A DNA stretch of 64,000 bases from Micractinium sp. NFX-FRZ (taxonomy: Eukaryota > Chlorophyta > Trebouxiophyceae > Chlorellales > Chlorellaceae), in contig JAPTJF010000232.1 in NCBI GenBank assembly GCA_029339195.1, positions 31,373 through 95,372 of the forward strand, written 5' to 3'. Each line of letters begins with the position of its first letter. Positions within the stretch are counted from its first letter, which is position 1. The translations under genes were made by a program, and so were the position numbers. Shown piece by piece: positions 22,936 to 35,400 of the stretch. The notes below the pieces were generated by a model. The model was given only the letters and a program-made list of their open reading frames with translations, had not been told where the DNA came from and made no database searches.

Positions 22936-25000
22936 GCCCCCCTGCTGGTTCTGCCGCACCGCTGGCGTCCACCCGCGCCACCAAGAGGATGGATGCTGTC
23001 GCTAGCAGCAGCTGCACAAACGCCACAAACACTTGGCAGTCCTGAAACGCGGCAGCATCGTGCGCATGCACCCCGTGGGCGCCGCTTGCGCCGCTGCTGC
23101 CGCTGCCGCTGCTGCTACCGCCGGCAGCGCTGCTGAGCAGGTCGGCAGCACCGCTGCTGCTGCTGCTGCCGACAGCGCTGCTGTGGGTCGACGCCAGGGC
23201 GCCTTGGGGCTGCGGCATGGCCAGTGGAGGCGGCACAAACGGCAGCACCTGTGCGGCAAGGTGCGTCCAGCCGATGCGGTGCTGCCAGACGGGCTGGCGC
23301 AGCATTGGGAGCTGGCACATGGTGGCGGTGGTGCGGTAGCGCTGCGATCGGGGAGGGGTGGCAGGCCAAGGGAGGGCCAATTGAGTGCCGCGGGGTGTGC
23401 ATAGGCAATGCAGCGTGTTGCTGGCCGAACATCCTGTGTCCGCAGCCAATATGCAGGGCCTCTCCGCCGCCCGCTGCTCAAAAGAGCAACCAGCAGCAGC
23501 AGCAACCGGCTGAGGTGGGGCAGAGACCAGTAATGCTACTCGGGGGCAGTGTGCGCCCTGGCAGGTGGGAGGTGGCCGTGCCCCATTCATGGCGCTGTGG
23601 GCCGGGCGGTGACGGACATGCACTTGCGCACACGCCTCGTGCTGGCCCGCCACCCTGCACCCCGAATGCCCTCGGAATGCAGCCCTCCCCGCCAGAGCCC
23701 TACTCACATACACTCCGAACACGGTCGCGGCAATGTGTGGGAGCAGGGGCAGGGGCGCGACTAGGCTGCCCATGAGAAAGGCTACGCCCCTGCAGCCTGC
23801 AGCAGGAAGGGTGGTGCAGCGGGGTGCGTGGCAGTGAGCAGGGTTGCAAGAGCGTGGGTTGGAGTGAAGGCAGAGGATCCTCAACCCAGCAAGTGAGGGG
23901 CTTGCAACTAACCCAGCTGGTACTCACAAACGCTGCACAGCACAGTGCAGCACAAAACAACGTGGCACAGCACAGCACAGCACAGCACTCACCCAGGCAG
24001 AGCGTCCATGCATCGGCCAGCCAGCCAAGCTTCCCGCGTGCTGGCTGCCCCTGCACGGGACAAACACAGCGAGCATTCAGCACTCCATCCCACACCAGTG
24101 GGGCCCAGGCCTCTGCACGCCCCTGCCATGTGCGAGGTGAGGCAAGCCCACGGCGGCAGGGATGCCCTCAACCTGCCAGCATAGCAAGCCGGCGGGCATC
24201 CAAGCTCCGTACTGCTGTCTCTAATCCCGGCGGCAATCAACTTACCTTGAAGATGTGCAGGATGGAGTGCGGGCTTCGTGCGTAGGGCAGCGAAGCGTAC
24301 AGCACCCGTACTGCCGCCATGACAGCCACCCTGTTCCGATCAAACCACAGCGGCGCCGCAAGAGGGACGGCAGCGGCTGCCAGAAGCAGCAGCACTGTGG
24401 CAAACTGTTGGCCTACGGCAGCGGGTGACTGCTGCAGGTGCTGGGTGTCATACTTTGTGGTCGCCGCTAGCAGCTGGATGAGGGCAGCAAACACGCTTGT
24501 GGCCACCTGCGGCAGCAAGATGGCAATAAAGGAGGGATGTCGGGTGCAGAATACCCGACTGCGGGTCGTCCTTGGCAGGGCGGCGACTTTAAGGCGGGAT
24601 GCAGTTGATCAAACGGCGTGTGCATGGAGGGCATGGCGGGTGCGGGATTTAAGGAGGGCGGCAGACGAGGTGCAGTTGAGATGCATGGTGGGCATCGTGA
24701 GGTGTAGGCTGGAAGCTGCATTCAAGGGGTGCGCTCCCGTTCCCTACAGACCTGTGCCCTGGCTCTGTACAAGGGCGAAGGCGGCGGGATGAGCGGCGGC
24801 GTGCGAGCCGAGCCCCGCCCGCGCTGCCGCGTCCACTGCTGCCGCTGGTCTTGGCCCACCTGCCGCCCCGCATCCTTCTCAATGCCGTCTATTCGCCATA
24901 GCCGAGAGGTTACGGTGAGCAGAACCACGCAAGACAGCGATTGCAGGAGGGGCGGCAGGAGGTGGACGGAGATGCCGCCCTCTCGGGGCTCGTTCCGCAT
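22595..25000 (-). CDS. Multi-pass membrane protein, array member B (unrecognised family)
   Basis: Five exons, 25000-24752, 24506-24246, 24050-23993, 23796-23708 and 23341-22595 (TAG), encode about 467 aa. They use the same phases and exon boundaries as members A and C. Exon 1 carries an N-terminal helix (LLQSLSCVVLLTVTSRLW). Exon 2 has ALIQLLAATTKYD and TVLLLLAAAAVPLAAPLWF. Exon 4 has GVAFLMGSLVAPLPLLPH. Exon 5 opens with RYRTTATMCQLPMLRQPVWQ and holds CQVFVAFVQLLLATASILL and LLLSTLWCLALLLEQ. A CAG/CTG tract and Ser/Gly/Ala runs enlarge the loop between conserved blocks. Function unknown; an integral membrane location is inferred from hydrophobicity. Confidence 0.83.
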
Positions 25001-26285
25001 ATCCTGGTTGCTTCGCAGCGTGCGTTGATCGCGCCGATTCGCAAAGCCGGCGGTGGGATCGTTGTTGGCTGTGGTCCACACTTGTGGCCTCGCCAACACG
25101 GTACGGCACGGCCCTGTTTCCCTTCCTGCGCCGTCCCTTGGGATGGTATGTGGGTGAGCGCGGGAGCGGCAGCCACCCTCCTGTCCTGCACAGGCATCCT
25201 GCAGGCCCACAGCCACTGGCGCCAGGCGGCCAGGCGGCAGCCAGGCTACTTCATCCTCCCCCACACCTTGTCCTACTGATTTGCACTCGGGCAAGGCAGG
25301 AAGTCAACCATTTGCGATCCGAGTCAATTTGTTGGAATCATAATGCAGCGCTGAATCCCGTCTGTGGGGTCGGTCAATGGCAGCGCCCTGGAGCCGGTCC
25401 CACTCAGGCGGTTCCAGCATTGATGCGCTGCCACCGGGGGGGTGTGAGGGACCTCGCCGGGGAGCTTGCCCGCCCGCATGCAGCTCTCACTCCCTCTCAT
25501 GCTTTCCAACCCACTGCGGATGCCGCTACCCGTCACACCACCTCCCCTGGAGTCCCAAGTGCAGCGCTGCACTGCTCGGGCCGGCACAGTAGGTGTGCAG
25601 CCTGCACAGCTGATGTCCCACAGCACAGCAACACAGTCACGCAACGAGAAATTAAGGGTGGGGCGGGACCTCGCAGCTGGATGGTCGGTTTGTGTCAACC
25701 CACAAAGCCCATGGTGATTGGTAAGCCTGGGCACCCGTACGGCTGCTGTGGGCGCGGCTGCCGCCGCCTTCGACTGAGCCGTCCGGCCGGCAGGGCACCC
25801 TCCCTTTTTTATGCAGGCGAGTGCCAGCACAAGTACTGTATTCAGCCCTGACCCACACCTCAACCTGTTCACGGCATCATTCAGCGGGCATGGCAGCAGC
25901 CAGTGAGCCGCTGGGCAGGCCCTGCAGGCAAGGGCTTCCTTGCACGTATGCGCACAAAACATCAAGAAAGGGGGTACCGGCAGCTACAGCAGCAGGCAGC
26001 GGTGGGCAAACTGCACATAGGGCAAGGGCATTGGGTGACACATACAGGGATGTGGACGGACGCAGGCACAGGCAGGGAGAGGCAACGGAGTATTGGGGAG
26101 TAGAGCGTGGGGACGCAAGGTGCATTAGACACGTTAGAACAGAGCAGAAGTAGAGTGTGGGGAGTATGGCTTAGCTTGGGAATCAAAAGACACGTTAGAA
26201 TAGCGCAGAGACAGGGTATGGGGAGTGGAGCATGGGGACGCAAGGTGCATTCGTCACAAGAGAGCAGAGCAACAGCCGCTGGCGG
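25001..26285. other. Intergenic region between array members B and C
   Basis: Upstream of B and downstream of C. It contains a partial tandem duplication (about 26093-26140 and 26220-26275, both with GGGGACGCAAGGTGCATT) in the presumed 3' flank of C. Open frames here have no splice or family support. Confidence 0.45.
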
Positions 26286-28679
26286 TCATGAAGCAGCCTC
26301 CTCGGCGGCTCCAACCGGCTGCAGCGGGAGCGCACAGCAGGGCTGCTCCAGCAGCATTGCCATGTTCCAAAGAAACGAGAGCAGCATGGACCAGCAGGCC
26401 GCCTGAATGACTCCCCTCCAGCAGCGCCCCATGAGCACGCTGCACAGGTGGGTCACGCAGGCATCTGCCCCTGCCACCACTCCACGCAGCCAAGCCAGCG
26501 GGCTGAAAGGCCGCCGTGGCGCCCCTGCGGTTGGGCCGCCCACGTTTGGGTTCAAAGCGGGGCCAGGGGCACCACGTGGAGCCAGCGGTGCAGCCTCCAG
26601 GCAAACCGTACAAAGCGTGGAGATGGCGACCAGCAGCAGCTGGAAGAACGCCATAAACACGCGGCAGTGCTCCAGGTCGCTGTCGCCGGGGTGAGGCACG
26701 GCTGCCGCCTGCTGCTGCTGCTGCTGCTGGGGCAGTGGGTAGGGTGGCTGCACACGGGGCGCCACCATCGGCAGCAGTCCTGCTGCAGCGCGTGCCCAGC
26801 GGATGCGGCGCTGCCAGGTGGCGTGCCGCAAAAAGGGCAGGTGGCACATACCCGCGGTTGTACGGTAACGCTGCAGGCAGGGTACGTAGCGGGCGGGGAG
26901 CAGTGCAAGCGCTCTTGAGGCCACGATGCAAGCATGCTATGCCGCATGCCACTTTCCGTGTGGCCACCCACTGCGCCACTGCTGGTTGCACTGCAGGCCA
27001 ACCACCACAACAGGACCGCAGCAGCCCACCACAGCAGGCAGCGCACCACAACTTTTGGCAGGCCCCAGCCTCAAGTGCACTCATGCATGCTCACTTGGAA
27101 TGCGTACGCCGAGGAAGCGAGGTGGGGCAGCATTGGCAGCGGCAGTACCAAGGGGCCCATGAGCAGCGCAATCCCTCGAGAGCCTGCAACAACAGTGGGG
27201 ACGCCAGGTTCAGCGCAAAAGGGCATAGAGCAGCGGTGCCTCCCGAGCCTGCAGGGACATTGACAGAGCGGGGAGTGGCCAGAGACAGGACCAGCGTGAG
27301 TGTGCAATCATGGCACCGTCAAGATGACCCTGCGCATGCATGCAATGTAGCCAACGGACTGCCCGCGCAAGCACGCAACTGCCAGGAAAGACATGGGCGG
27401 CAGGCAGGGCGCTGGGTTGCCGAAGCCTTTGCGGGCAGCCAGAGCAAGCACGTTGCCCAGCGAGTTGACCCGCACATTCAATAGGAGTCGACAAGGGGAT
27501 GAACACAATTTGGAACATTTGTTGGAACTTTTTGGAGGAAGAAGCAGGGCGCACCCAGCGTGAGCGTCCACAGGTCGACCAACCAGCCGAGCTCGAGCCA
27601 AGCCTCCGACGGTTGGCCCTGCGGGCAGGCAGGCACGGCACAGGGTGGGCGAGCGTGAGTGTGCTGGCACCTGGTACTGTTCTGGCTGCTTGGGCCACAC
27701 GGTGTGCCAAAGACAGGTGGAGCTCGTCGAAACACACCCTTTGTGATGCGCCCACCAGCACTTGTTAGCGCATGACTGCCGCAAAGCGCCCACCAGCACT
27801 TGTTAGCGCGTGATTGCCGCAAAGCGCCCACCAGCACTTACTTGCACATGACTGCTGCAAAGCGCCCACCAGCACTTGTTAGCGCATGATTGCTGCGAAG
27901 CGCCCACCAGCACTTGTTAGCGCATGACTGCTGCAAAGCCGCACTCGCAGTGGACCCCCTCCGCCCGCAGCCCCTGACCAGCCAGCCTGGCACGCCCTCT
28001 CACCTTGAGCACATGAGAAATGGCATGCTGGCTGCGTGCTGTGGGAAGGGAGTGGTAGATCAGCCGTATCGCCAGCATCACAGTAACTCTGTGCCGAGCA
28101 AACCAGAGAGGCGCTGCCAGCGGCACGAGGGCCGCCGCGAGCAGCAGCAGCACAAGGGAGAAGTGGGTAAAGGCAGCCGAGTGCGTGCTCAGCAAGTGCC
28201 CCAGATCATGTTTTGTCGCAATTGCTAGCAGCTGGGTGAATGCAGCTAGGAGGCCGGCGACGACCTGAAGGAGGGCGCGTGAGGAGGGGATCAAAGGGGT
28301 GTGTGGTGGCTGGTGGGCTGGGAGGGGGGACGACGGGAGCCCCCCGCAGCTGCTGCGCATGGCCCTGCGGTGTTGGGTGTGTGCGGTGGGGTCTTGTGCA
28401 TGAAGGCGCTGACTTGCAAGCTGCCTCAGGCGGCCTGCAGCTCGGTTTGAAAGCAATCGATGGCTGCCAGGGCTGGCCCACACTGACCTGTATGCGGACT
28501 GAACGCTGCCCTGGCGGCGGCGGTGGCGACAGCCCTTGGCCGCCCCGCCCTGACGGCGTGGCCGGCCTCTCATCGGGCCAGATCCGTGCCATACAAGTGA
28601 GCAAAATTAGACAGGCAAGCGGAAACAGCGGCGGCAGCAGGAAGTGAAGTGGGAGGCCGCCATCCGAAGCGGCCTCCAT
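26286..28679 (-). CDS. Multi-pass membrane protein, array member C (unrecognised family)
   Basis: Five exons, 28679-28488, 28264-28004, 27618-27555, 27183-27095 and 26870-26286 (TGA), encode about 396 aa with the same phases as A and B. Exon 1 starts MEAASDGGLPLHFLLPPLF. Exon 2 has AAFTQLLAIATKHDLGHLL and VLLLLAAALVPLAAPLWF. Exon 3 is the short GQPSEAWLELGWLVDLWTL segment. Exon 4 is GIALLMGPLVLPLPMLPH. Exon 5 has RYRTTAGMCHLPFLR, CRVFMAFFQLLLVAIS and SMLLSFLWNMAMLLEQ. Intron 2 contains a 5 x 38-bp minisatellite. Function unknown. Of the three, C has the shortest exon-5 loop. Confidence 0.83.
27749..27938. repeat. Minisatellite, 5 x 38 bp, in gene C intron 2
   Basis: Five head-to-tail 38-bp units begin at 27749, 27787, 27825, 27863 and 27901, each starting CGCCCACCAGCACTT. 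They differ at only a few positions; the third has ACTTGCAC where the others have GTTAGCGC. Confidence 0.95.
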
Positions 28680-29415
28680 GCCGGGGGGTGCTCGTGCAAA
28701 AGAGTGCGCAGCAAAAACAAGGTGGTGGGGTCGGGAGGGCGGTCGAGCAACAGATGGGCAAGTCACGCAAGCGACCGGTCCCTTGCCAAGTTGGCGGTCA
28801 CAGCTACTTTTAGCTGCAAGCCCGTCTGAATTTGCCGCCAGGGTGATGCCGCAAGGGGGGCGCGGTGCCGACTGGATGCTGCGCAATGCCGCCTGCGGTC
28901 GGTAGTACAGCTGGTACTGCTGCTGGTGTACATTGTTGCAGGCCTCCCTATCAGGATCGCCGCTCAGCTGTTGATCGCCGCTCAGCTTCCCTGGCGCATG
29001 CAACGCAAGGTGGTTCTAGGCCATGCCGCCGGGCTGTTGCCGGCACTTTGGACAAGTAGTTGTGACGCTTGCAGCCGCACCGGCACCCAGCCGCACTGGC
29101 GCAAGTGACAGGTCGCACTGCTGTTGCGGTGGTGCGGTGGCGGCCTGCCGCTGCGAGGCATGCGAGCTCTGGCGCGCTCATGGCAGGATGATGACGTGCT
29201 GGTCAGGCATGCAGCTGCAAGAGGGTTACCAACATGATTGATCGCCTGACATGAGGGTTGTTTGACATGGTTGCAGTGTCCTTTCCACAACAACTTGTAC
29301 ACTGCCAGCTGCCAGCTGCCCTGCAGCTGCAGTACCGACCGCTGAGGGCAGTGCCCCTGCGAAGAGGCCAGGGCGCAGCAGGGCGCTGGGCTCGCCCGCA
29401 GGCCAAGCGCGCTCC
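28680..29415. other. Intergenic spacer between array member C and AMT
   Basis: Upstream of gene C and downstream of the ammonium transporter, both on the minus strand. It should hold the AMT 3' UTR and the promoter of C. Nothing else was recognised. Confidence 0.45.
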
Positions 29416-32400
29416 TCACGCTGTGGTGCTGCCGTAGGCGCTGCTGCTGCCGTCCTCCGGTGCACGCTTCTTGTCTGCCGGGGCCATGGAGGGGCGGGTG
29501 AGGGCGCCCTCCACCGCCATTGTGTAGGCAGACCTGCGCAGCACGCGCAGCAGCAGGCACAGCGGGCACAGCAGCAGCAGCGAGTGAAAACTTTCCTGGT
29601 ACTAGACAGATGCCATGATGTAAGGCGTGATGACCCATACGGGCAATGCAGCGTCCCGCACCACAGCATGCTTTCTGGCTGTCCTCACCTCTCCCCCCTG
29701 CCCCGCTCTCACCCCTGCCATGCGCTGCCATGCACCTCCACCCTCACCCCGCTCGGCCACAGCCATGCATCCTCACACCTGCGGAAGCAGCGGCCCAGTG
29801 CGCCGGTGGACAGCCCCTGAGCCAGGTCCAGGCCCTGCTGCTCCACATGCTCCGGCACACGCAGGTAGCACAGCTTCTTGAGGACGAAGAAGAGCAGGCC
29901 CGAGAGGGAGCAGGACCAGGCTGCGATCACCAGCAGGCCCAGCAGCTGCACGCCCAGCTGGCGGCCGCTGCCGCCGTAAAACACGCCCCAGTCGTTGGCG
30001 TAGCCTGGAACGGGGGGAGGAAATGGGGAAGAGGAGGGGGAAGTTGAAGCGGAGGGCAGGGGGAGCGGGAGGGGCAGGCGTGCTTGGGCAGAGGTTGCAC
30101 CAACGATGCAGCAATGAGCAGGGGCTGGGCCACAGGCAGCGCCCCCATGCACGCGCTGCCGGCCAGCCAGCGCGCTGCCTGCTTGCCAAGCGGCCTGTGC
30201 TTTGTCCCACAGCACAATGAAAGAGCCACGCACCGTAAGCTGACTCCACGGAGGTCTGCGGGCATGGGGAGGGGAGGGGCGGCAGGCGTGGTAGGTGCAC
30301 ATGTGAGTATGAGGGGCGTGCAGTGCACGCACCAGCCGGCCCGCCACTTGCTGGCAGCATGCTCGCACCTGCCGCCGACCCAGCCAGGGAACTGGAACTC
30401 CTCCCAGCATCTAGCCTCACCTCGGTGGCAAAGAACCCCACAGCCAGCACGCCCCACGCTCCGCAGAAGAAGTGCACGGGTGCGGCATCCACTGGATCGT
30501 CAATCCCCAGCCTGAGGGGGAGGCAGGTGGGAGGATGCTGGGTCTGCAAGCTTGCTCCCATCTTTGGCGAGGTTGCTGAAGCAGCACCTTCAGTTTATCA
30601 AGCTCGACGTGCGCCACAACCAAAGCACAGGACAGCAGGCGTGCCGCAAGTGCGCAGCCCAGTAACAGCAGGGTGGACAGTGGGCCGTAGTGGTAGGGAG
30701 GTGGCGGGGCACTCCGGGCAAGCTTGACACAGCGGTGCCACGCAGGCAGGCACGCCAGGCTGGCAGCCCAGCCCACCCACCTGACTAGCAGGCGGCTTGA
30801 TGCTGTGTAGATCAGTCCACCCACCACGCCGATGATTGCGGCCGCATACGACTGCACCAGAGCGCAGCCTGCGGTTATGCTCACCGCGCCCGCCAGCACG
30901 CCTGCACAAAGGGCACTGTGTGTGTGTGTGTGCACGTGTGTGCAGCAGCAGCGGCTGGGCACCCAGGCTCAGCCGGGGTAAGAGGAGCGGGTGCGGTGAT
31001 GACTGGCAGGGGCTGGCAGGCCCCTTGCCTGCTAAAGTTGGGCATGCAAGTTCAGTCTGAAAGCTTTGCCCCGCCCAGCGCTGGCCAGAGCAGCACAGGC
31101 CCCTGCCCCACCCACCCACCGTTGAGCACCGGGCCGACGTCGCCCGGCAGCCCAAGCAGCACCGCCAGGGCCAGGGTGGTGAGGGCGGCAAACCCGGCAG
31201 ACAGGGTGGTGTTCACGGCAGCCTGCGTGGGGCACGGCAGTGTCGGTGCGGTGGGAGGGCAGCGGGTTGGGGGGGACTCCCTAAACCTGCTGTTATGCAG
31301 GCAAGCGCAGACAAAGGAGCAGGAGTGCGCCCGCCCACTGCGCCAGGCTGGTTGCAATGTCTGTGAGCATGTGCAAGCAGAGCCCGTCAGTTTCTACAGG
31401 CCCATGCATCTAACAGCAGCAATGGCTCAACATGCATGCAAAATGAGCGTGCAAACCACACATGCTTCTTTTGCCCTGACCGGGCTCACCTTGGCGGCCA
31501 CCTCCATTCATCCAACAGCAACAAGAGCACACTGCACACGTGAAATGAGTGTCAGGGCTCACCTTGGCCGCCACTTCCATGCAGTTTTTGAAGCACACGG
31601 TGGAGCCAGAGTTGAAGCCTGCAGGGGCAGGCGGGTGCACAGCGTGGGGCAGCCTGATGCAGCACGCGCAGCATGCCCAGCATGCCCGCCCAGCCTTGAG
31701 CACTGGCAGCCTGCCAGAGATGGGAGGTCGCAGGGTGTCCGATGGGTGGGTGCACGATGGGCAGAGTGACGATGGGAGCACCACGATGTGACGATGTTGC
31801 TCCCAAGATGGGGCAATGTCTGCCCCACGATGGCACAGGTGCTGCCTGCCATGGCTTGCCGCCAGGCCTGGCAGGCAGCAACAGCTGTGTAGGACCGGAA
31901 GGTAGAAGAGGCAGATGGCCAGCTGCTGCCGCCGGGGAGCGACATATCGCAAAATTCATTTCAGGAGTGCCGCCAGGGGAGGCGCCACGGCACGGAGGGG
32001 GCTGGTTGCGGAGCAGAAGACAGGTTCATGCGCCGGTTCTCTCCCTGTGCTGCGCGATCATTTTTTAGACGCGCCAGCGGCGTCAGAAGCCGATAGCAAC
32101 CCTCCCGCTTGGCAAAAAACAACAACAGCTGTCCCGGCTGGCGCCAACGTGGCGGCCCCGAGGTCGCTGGTTTCAGCTTTGTTTCACCTCGTCGAGCTCA
32201 TTGAGACGTTCTTGACACGCCTAGGATGCCCCAAGCAGCGTGTGAAGGAGTGGCGAGCCGGTCGAAGGCAGAGCGTGGCAGCCCCGGCTCTGCGCCCGCT
32301 CGACGAGCACAGTAACAACTTCTCATATCCTAGGATGCCATCTGTAAACAGCAGATGGCGCTGCGTCGCGACTCAGACTTGGCGATGCCAGTGGCAGGAC

Positions 32401-35400
32401 CAGGACGATGGGGAGGGCACGATGGGGTGCTGTTTACCGGCTTCCATCACGATGGGGTGGTGGGGGGCCAGCGATGGGGCAATGGGGCTGACACCCTGCG
32501 GTCTGATGAGTGCTGGCAATGGGGCATGTCGCCAGTGCTCAACCCAGCCAAATGCAAACGTGCCCACCGCCTTGCTGCTCACACTCCGCACTGCAACCCA
32601 ACCACCCCCAGCACACCCCGGGCATGCACGCTCGCTCCCACAACACCCTAACCCCACCCACGCCAAGCGTGCACACACAAAGCATGCACAGCATGCACAG
32701 CATGCCCTGCTCACCGTACCAGCCCAGCCAGAGGATGAAGGTGCCCAGGGCTTGGAAGGCGGGAGATGAGGGGGCAAAGTCTGCTGGCTTGCCCCGCTTG
32801 GAATCAAAACGGCCCAGCCGTGGGCCAGTGATCAGGGCTCCCATGAGCGCTGCACCAGCATGAGAGAGGGGAGGAGGCGGGCAGGCGGGGTATGGGGCGG
32901 ATGGCAGGACACTCGGTGAGGTGGCTGGCAACTCACAGGCTGAGGGGGCGTCCGCTGTGCTACACACGCGCATGCACGCGACAGAGCAGCGCTGTGCAGG
33001 CCGTGTTGCACAGCCTGGGCACCATAGGTGCCCTGTCACCTGCAGCTGCTATTGGCCCGGCGGCAAGGGACACGCTCCTGTGCCGGCAAGCGCCCTCCCC
33101 TCTAGTCACTCCAGACACTGCGGCTGCCGGCAGTGATACCATACAGTACGGCAGCTGGATGCCTCACCTGCCCCGCCGCCCACCATGTGCACCACTCCCG
33201 ATCCCGCAAAGTCCAGCAGCCCGTTTGTCTTGCTGAACAGAGGGTCATACTCTGTGGCCCCGCACTCTTGCCGCCGCGCCGACAGCCAGCCTGCAGGGGC
33301 AGCAGGGGGGAGCGGGTGCATGCAAGGTGCATGGGTGAGGGCGTGATTGGGCACGCGCCAGTGAGCGGGAGGCTGCTCAAGAGTGTCCCTGCCCTTGCTT
33401 TGCATGTCACGCCTCTGATTCTCATGGGCGGCGCCGGCCAGCGCTGCAGCCTTGGTGGGGCCACACTCTCAAGTGTCCCAACCAGCTGAGGCGGACCGGG
33501 TCCAGTGCACCTCCCCTAGAGAGCCCAGCCCGCCAAGCTCTCTCTGTGTGTGTGTGCGGTACAAGTTCTGCGCATGGTAGAACAACAAATCACAGGTGGT
33601 CTGGTGACCACATGGGCACCCATTCATTGCCGCCGCACCCGAGGAGGACCAGACCCAGTGCACCACCACTGGATAGATGAAGGCGGAGATGGCGGTGGTG
33701 TAGAGTATGTAGGCCCTGGAAGGGAAACAAACAGTGCAGTGTCATGACAAACCAATGAGTAAGGGTGTGGTTGATTGGAGGCGGGGGTGCTTAGCACACG
33801 GCAGGAGCTGCCTCTCTCGTGTCTCGCCTAAAGTGGGAGCGAGCCGCCCCGGCCCGTCCCCCCTCCCCCAACATTGCATTGCCCTACAGCCCTACCCTCA
33901 GGCACCCTTGATTGCATGCACCCCTCACTTGAACTGCAGGCGCTCCGCCACTGCGCCCGACACAATGGTGGCGGCTGTGCTGGCAAACGCCCAGTTCCAC
34001 AGCCTGCGCCCGAGAGAATTACAAACAGGGGAAACTGAATTTCAGTCCTTCCGGCAATCACTCAAAGGCGTCTACATTTGGTGCACGGAGCCAGCAAGCC
34101 GTGTTAAATGTGTTGTGATGCGCGGAGTGCTCAAGCTCTCCCTAGCATTGTAGGCGCACGGTGAATCGGATTTGTGGCAGAGAGGGTGCTGGTGCTGGTT
34201 GAGCGGCTGCCTGTGCCCTGGTGCCCCGGGCTCAGCACAAAGCACGCACAGCCTCACATGCCGTTGCCGAGACATCACCACACACAGCCAGACGGATGCA
34301 AGCCACAAGCACCGGCTCTGCACGACAAGGCCATGCTACGCCAACAGCGTGCACAGCATGCAGGCCTCACCAGAACGACCAATAGGTTGGGCCCGTGCTG
34401 GCAGCGGCGTCGGACGAAAAGAAGTTGAACCCGCCTGAAAGGAGAAGAAGCGGGTTGTTACCAGTCATATAGTCGGTGATGCGTGGGAGGTCTCGGGAGC
34501 AACAGCCACTGAGGGGGCTGGAGGGGTTGGGGGGCTGCTGGGCGGGCGGGCAGGCGCGGCAAGCAGCGCCGCTCTGCTGTTCTTGTGGGCAAGTGGGCAA
34601 ACGGCAGTGCGGCCACACCCCTGGCTGGCAGTCAGGCAACACTCCTGCGCAATTCCTTGCATTACTGCAGCTGGCGCCTCTTAGCAAGCAGTGCACTGCC
34701 CAGCACGCCCCTGACTGCCCGGTGCTACAGACCAAACTCATCCAAGGTCCCATCTTTGTACTGCAGTGCAACAGCCGCCAAAGTCCAGCCTCACTATTGA
34801 TCTCAAGATGCAAAGCAACAGCCGGCACTCACCAATGAATCCGTTCTGCCCGCATGTGCCGTACGCAAATGCCTGTCCCACGGACCACCAGCACACCGTG
34901 GCCACGCACGCATCAATCGCGTTCTTCAGCACTGCAGGGGTGCAGGGGTGAATGCGGGTGAGTGCCGCCAGCGGGGCAGGTGGCCACACAGCACAGCTGA
35001 CCGCAGGCGCTGCTGCCCACGCTGTGGACCCTGCTCAGCGTGCGGCGCCATGGCTGAGCGGCTGAGCGGCGCTTGCTGCTGGCAGAGGGGCTCGTGTGGG
35101 TGTGGCGCGTTCCCAGCTACGCCGCTGTGGCGGGTTCCCAGCCATGCCGCTAGGGGTAGTGCGCTCCCTCCCCGTGCAGTGGCAGTCAGTGCGGCTGAGG
35201 GGGCAGCTCACTCACGGATGTTTTTCGTGTTCTTGGCCCTCACAGTGCCGCACTCAAGCAGAGCAAACCCAGATTGCATCTGCAGCAAAGGCAAGAGGGG
35301 CTCCAAGGTGGGCGCAGCACTTGAACGCAACAGCTGGAAGGAGCCAGTGCGGTGACCGCTGCTTCGTGGCTCTTCCGTGGGCTAAGCAGTGCGCCCCCAG

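Noticed and set aside
25084..25851. 255-codon plus-strand open frame upstream of array member B
   Set aside because: No recognisable domain, biased composition, no splice support, and it overlaps the expected promoter.
27749..27938. Possible CRISPR-like array (regular 38-bp repeats)
   Set aside because: Units are contiguous with no spacers, in a eukaryotic intron. It is a minisatellite.
29773..30561. 262-codon minus-strand frame across the AMT 3' exons as a separate gene
   Set aside because: It mixes exon 12 with intron sequence. The phase-matched AMT model explains the coding parts.
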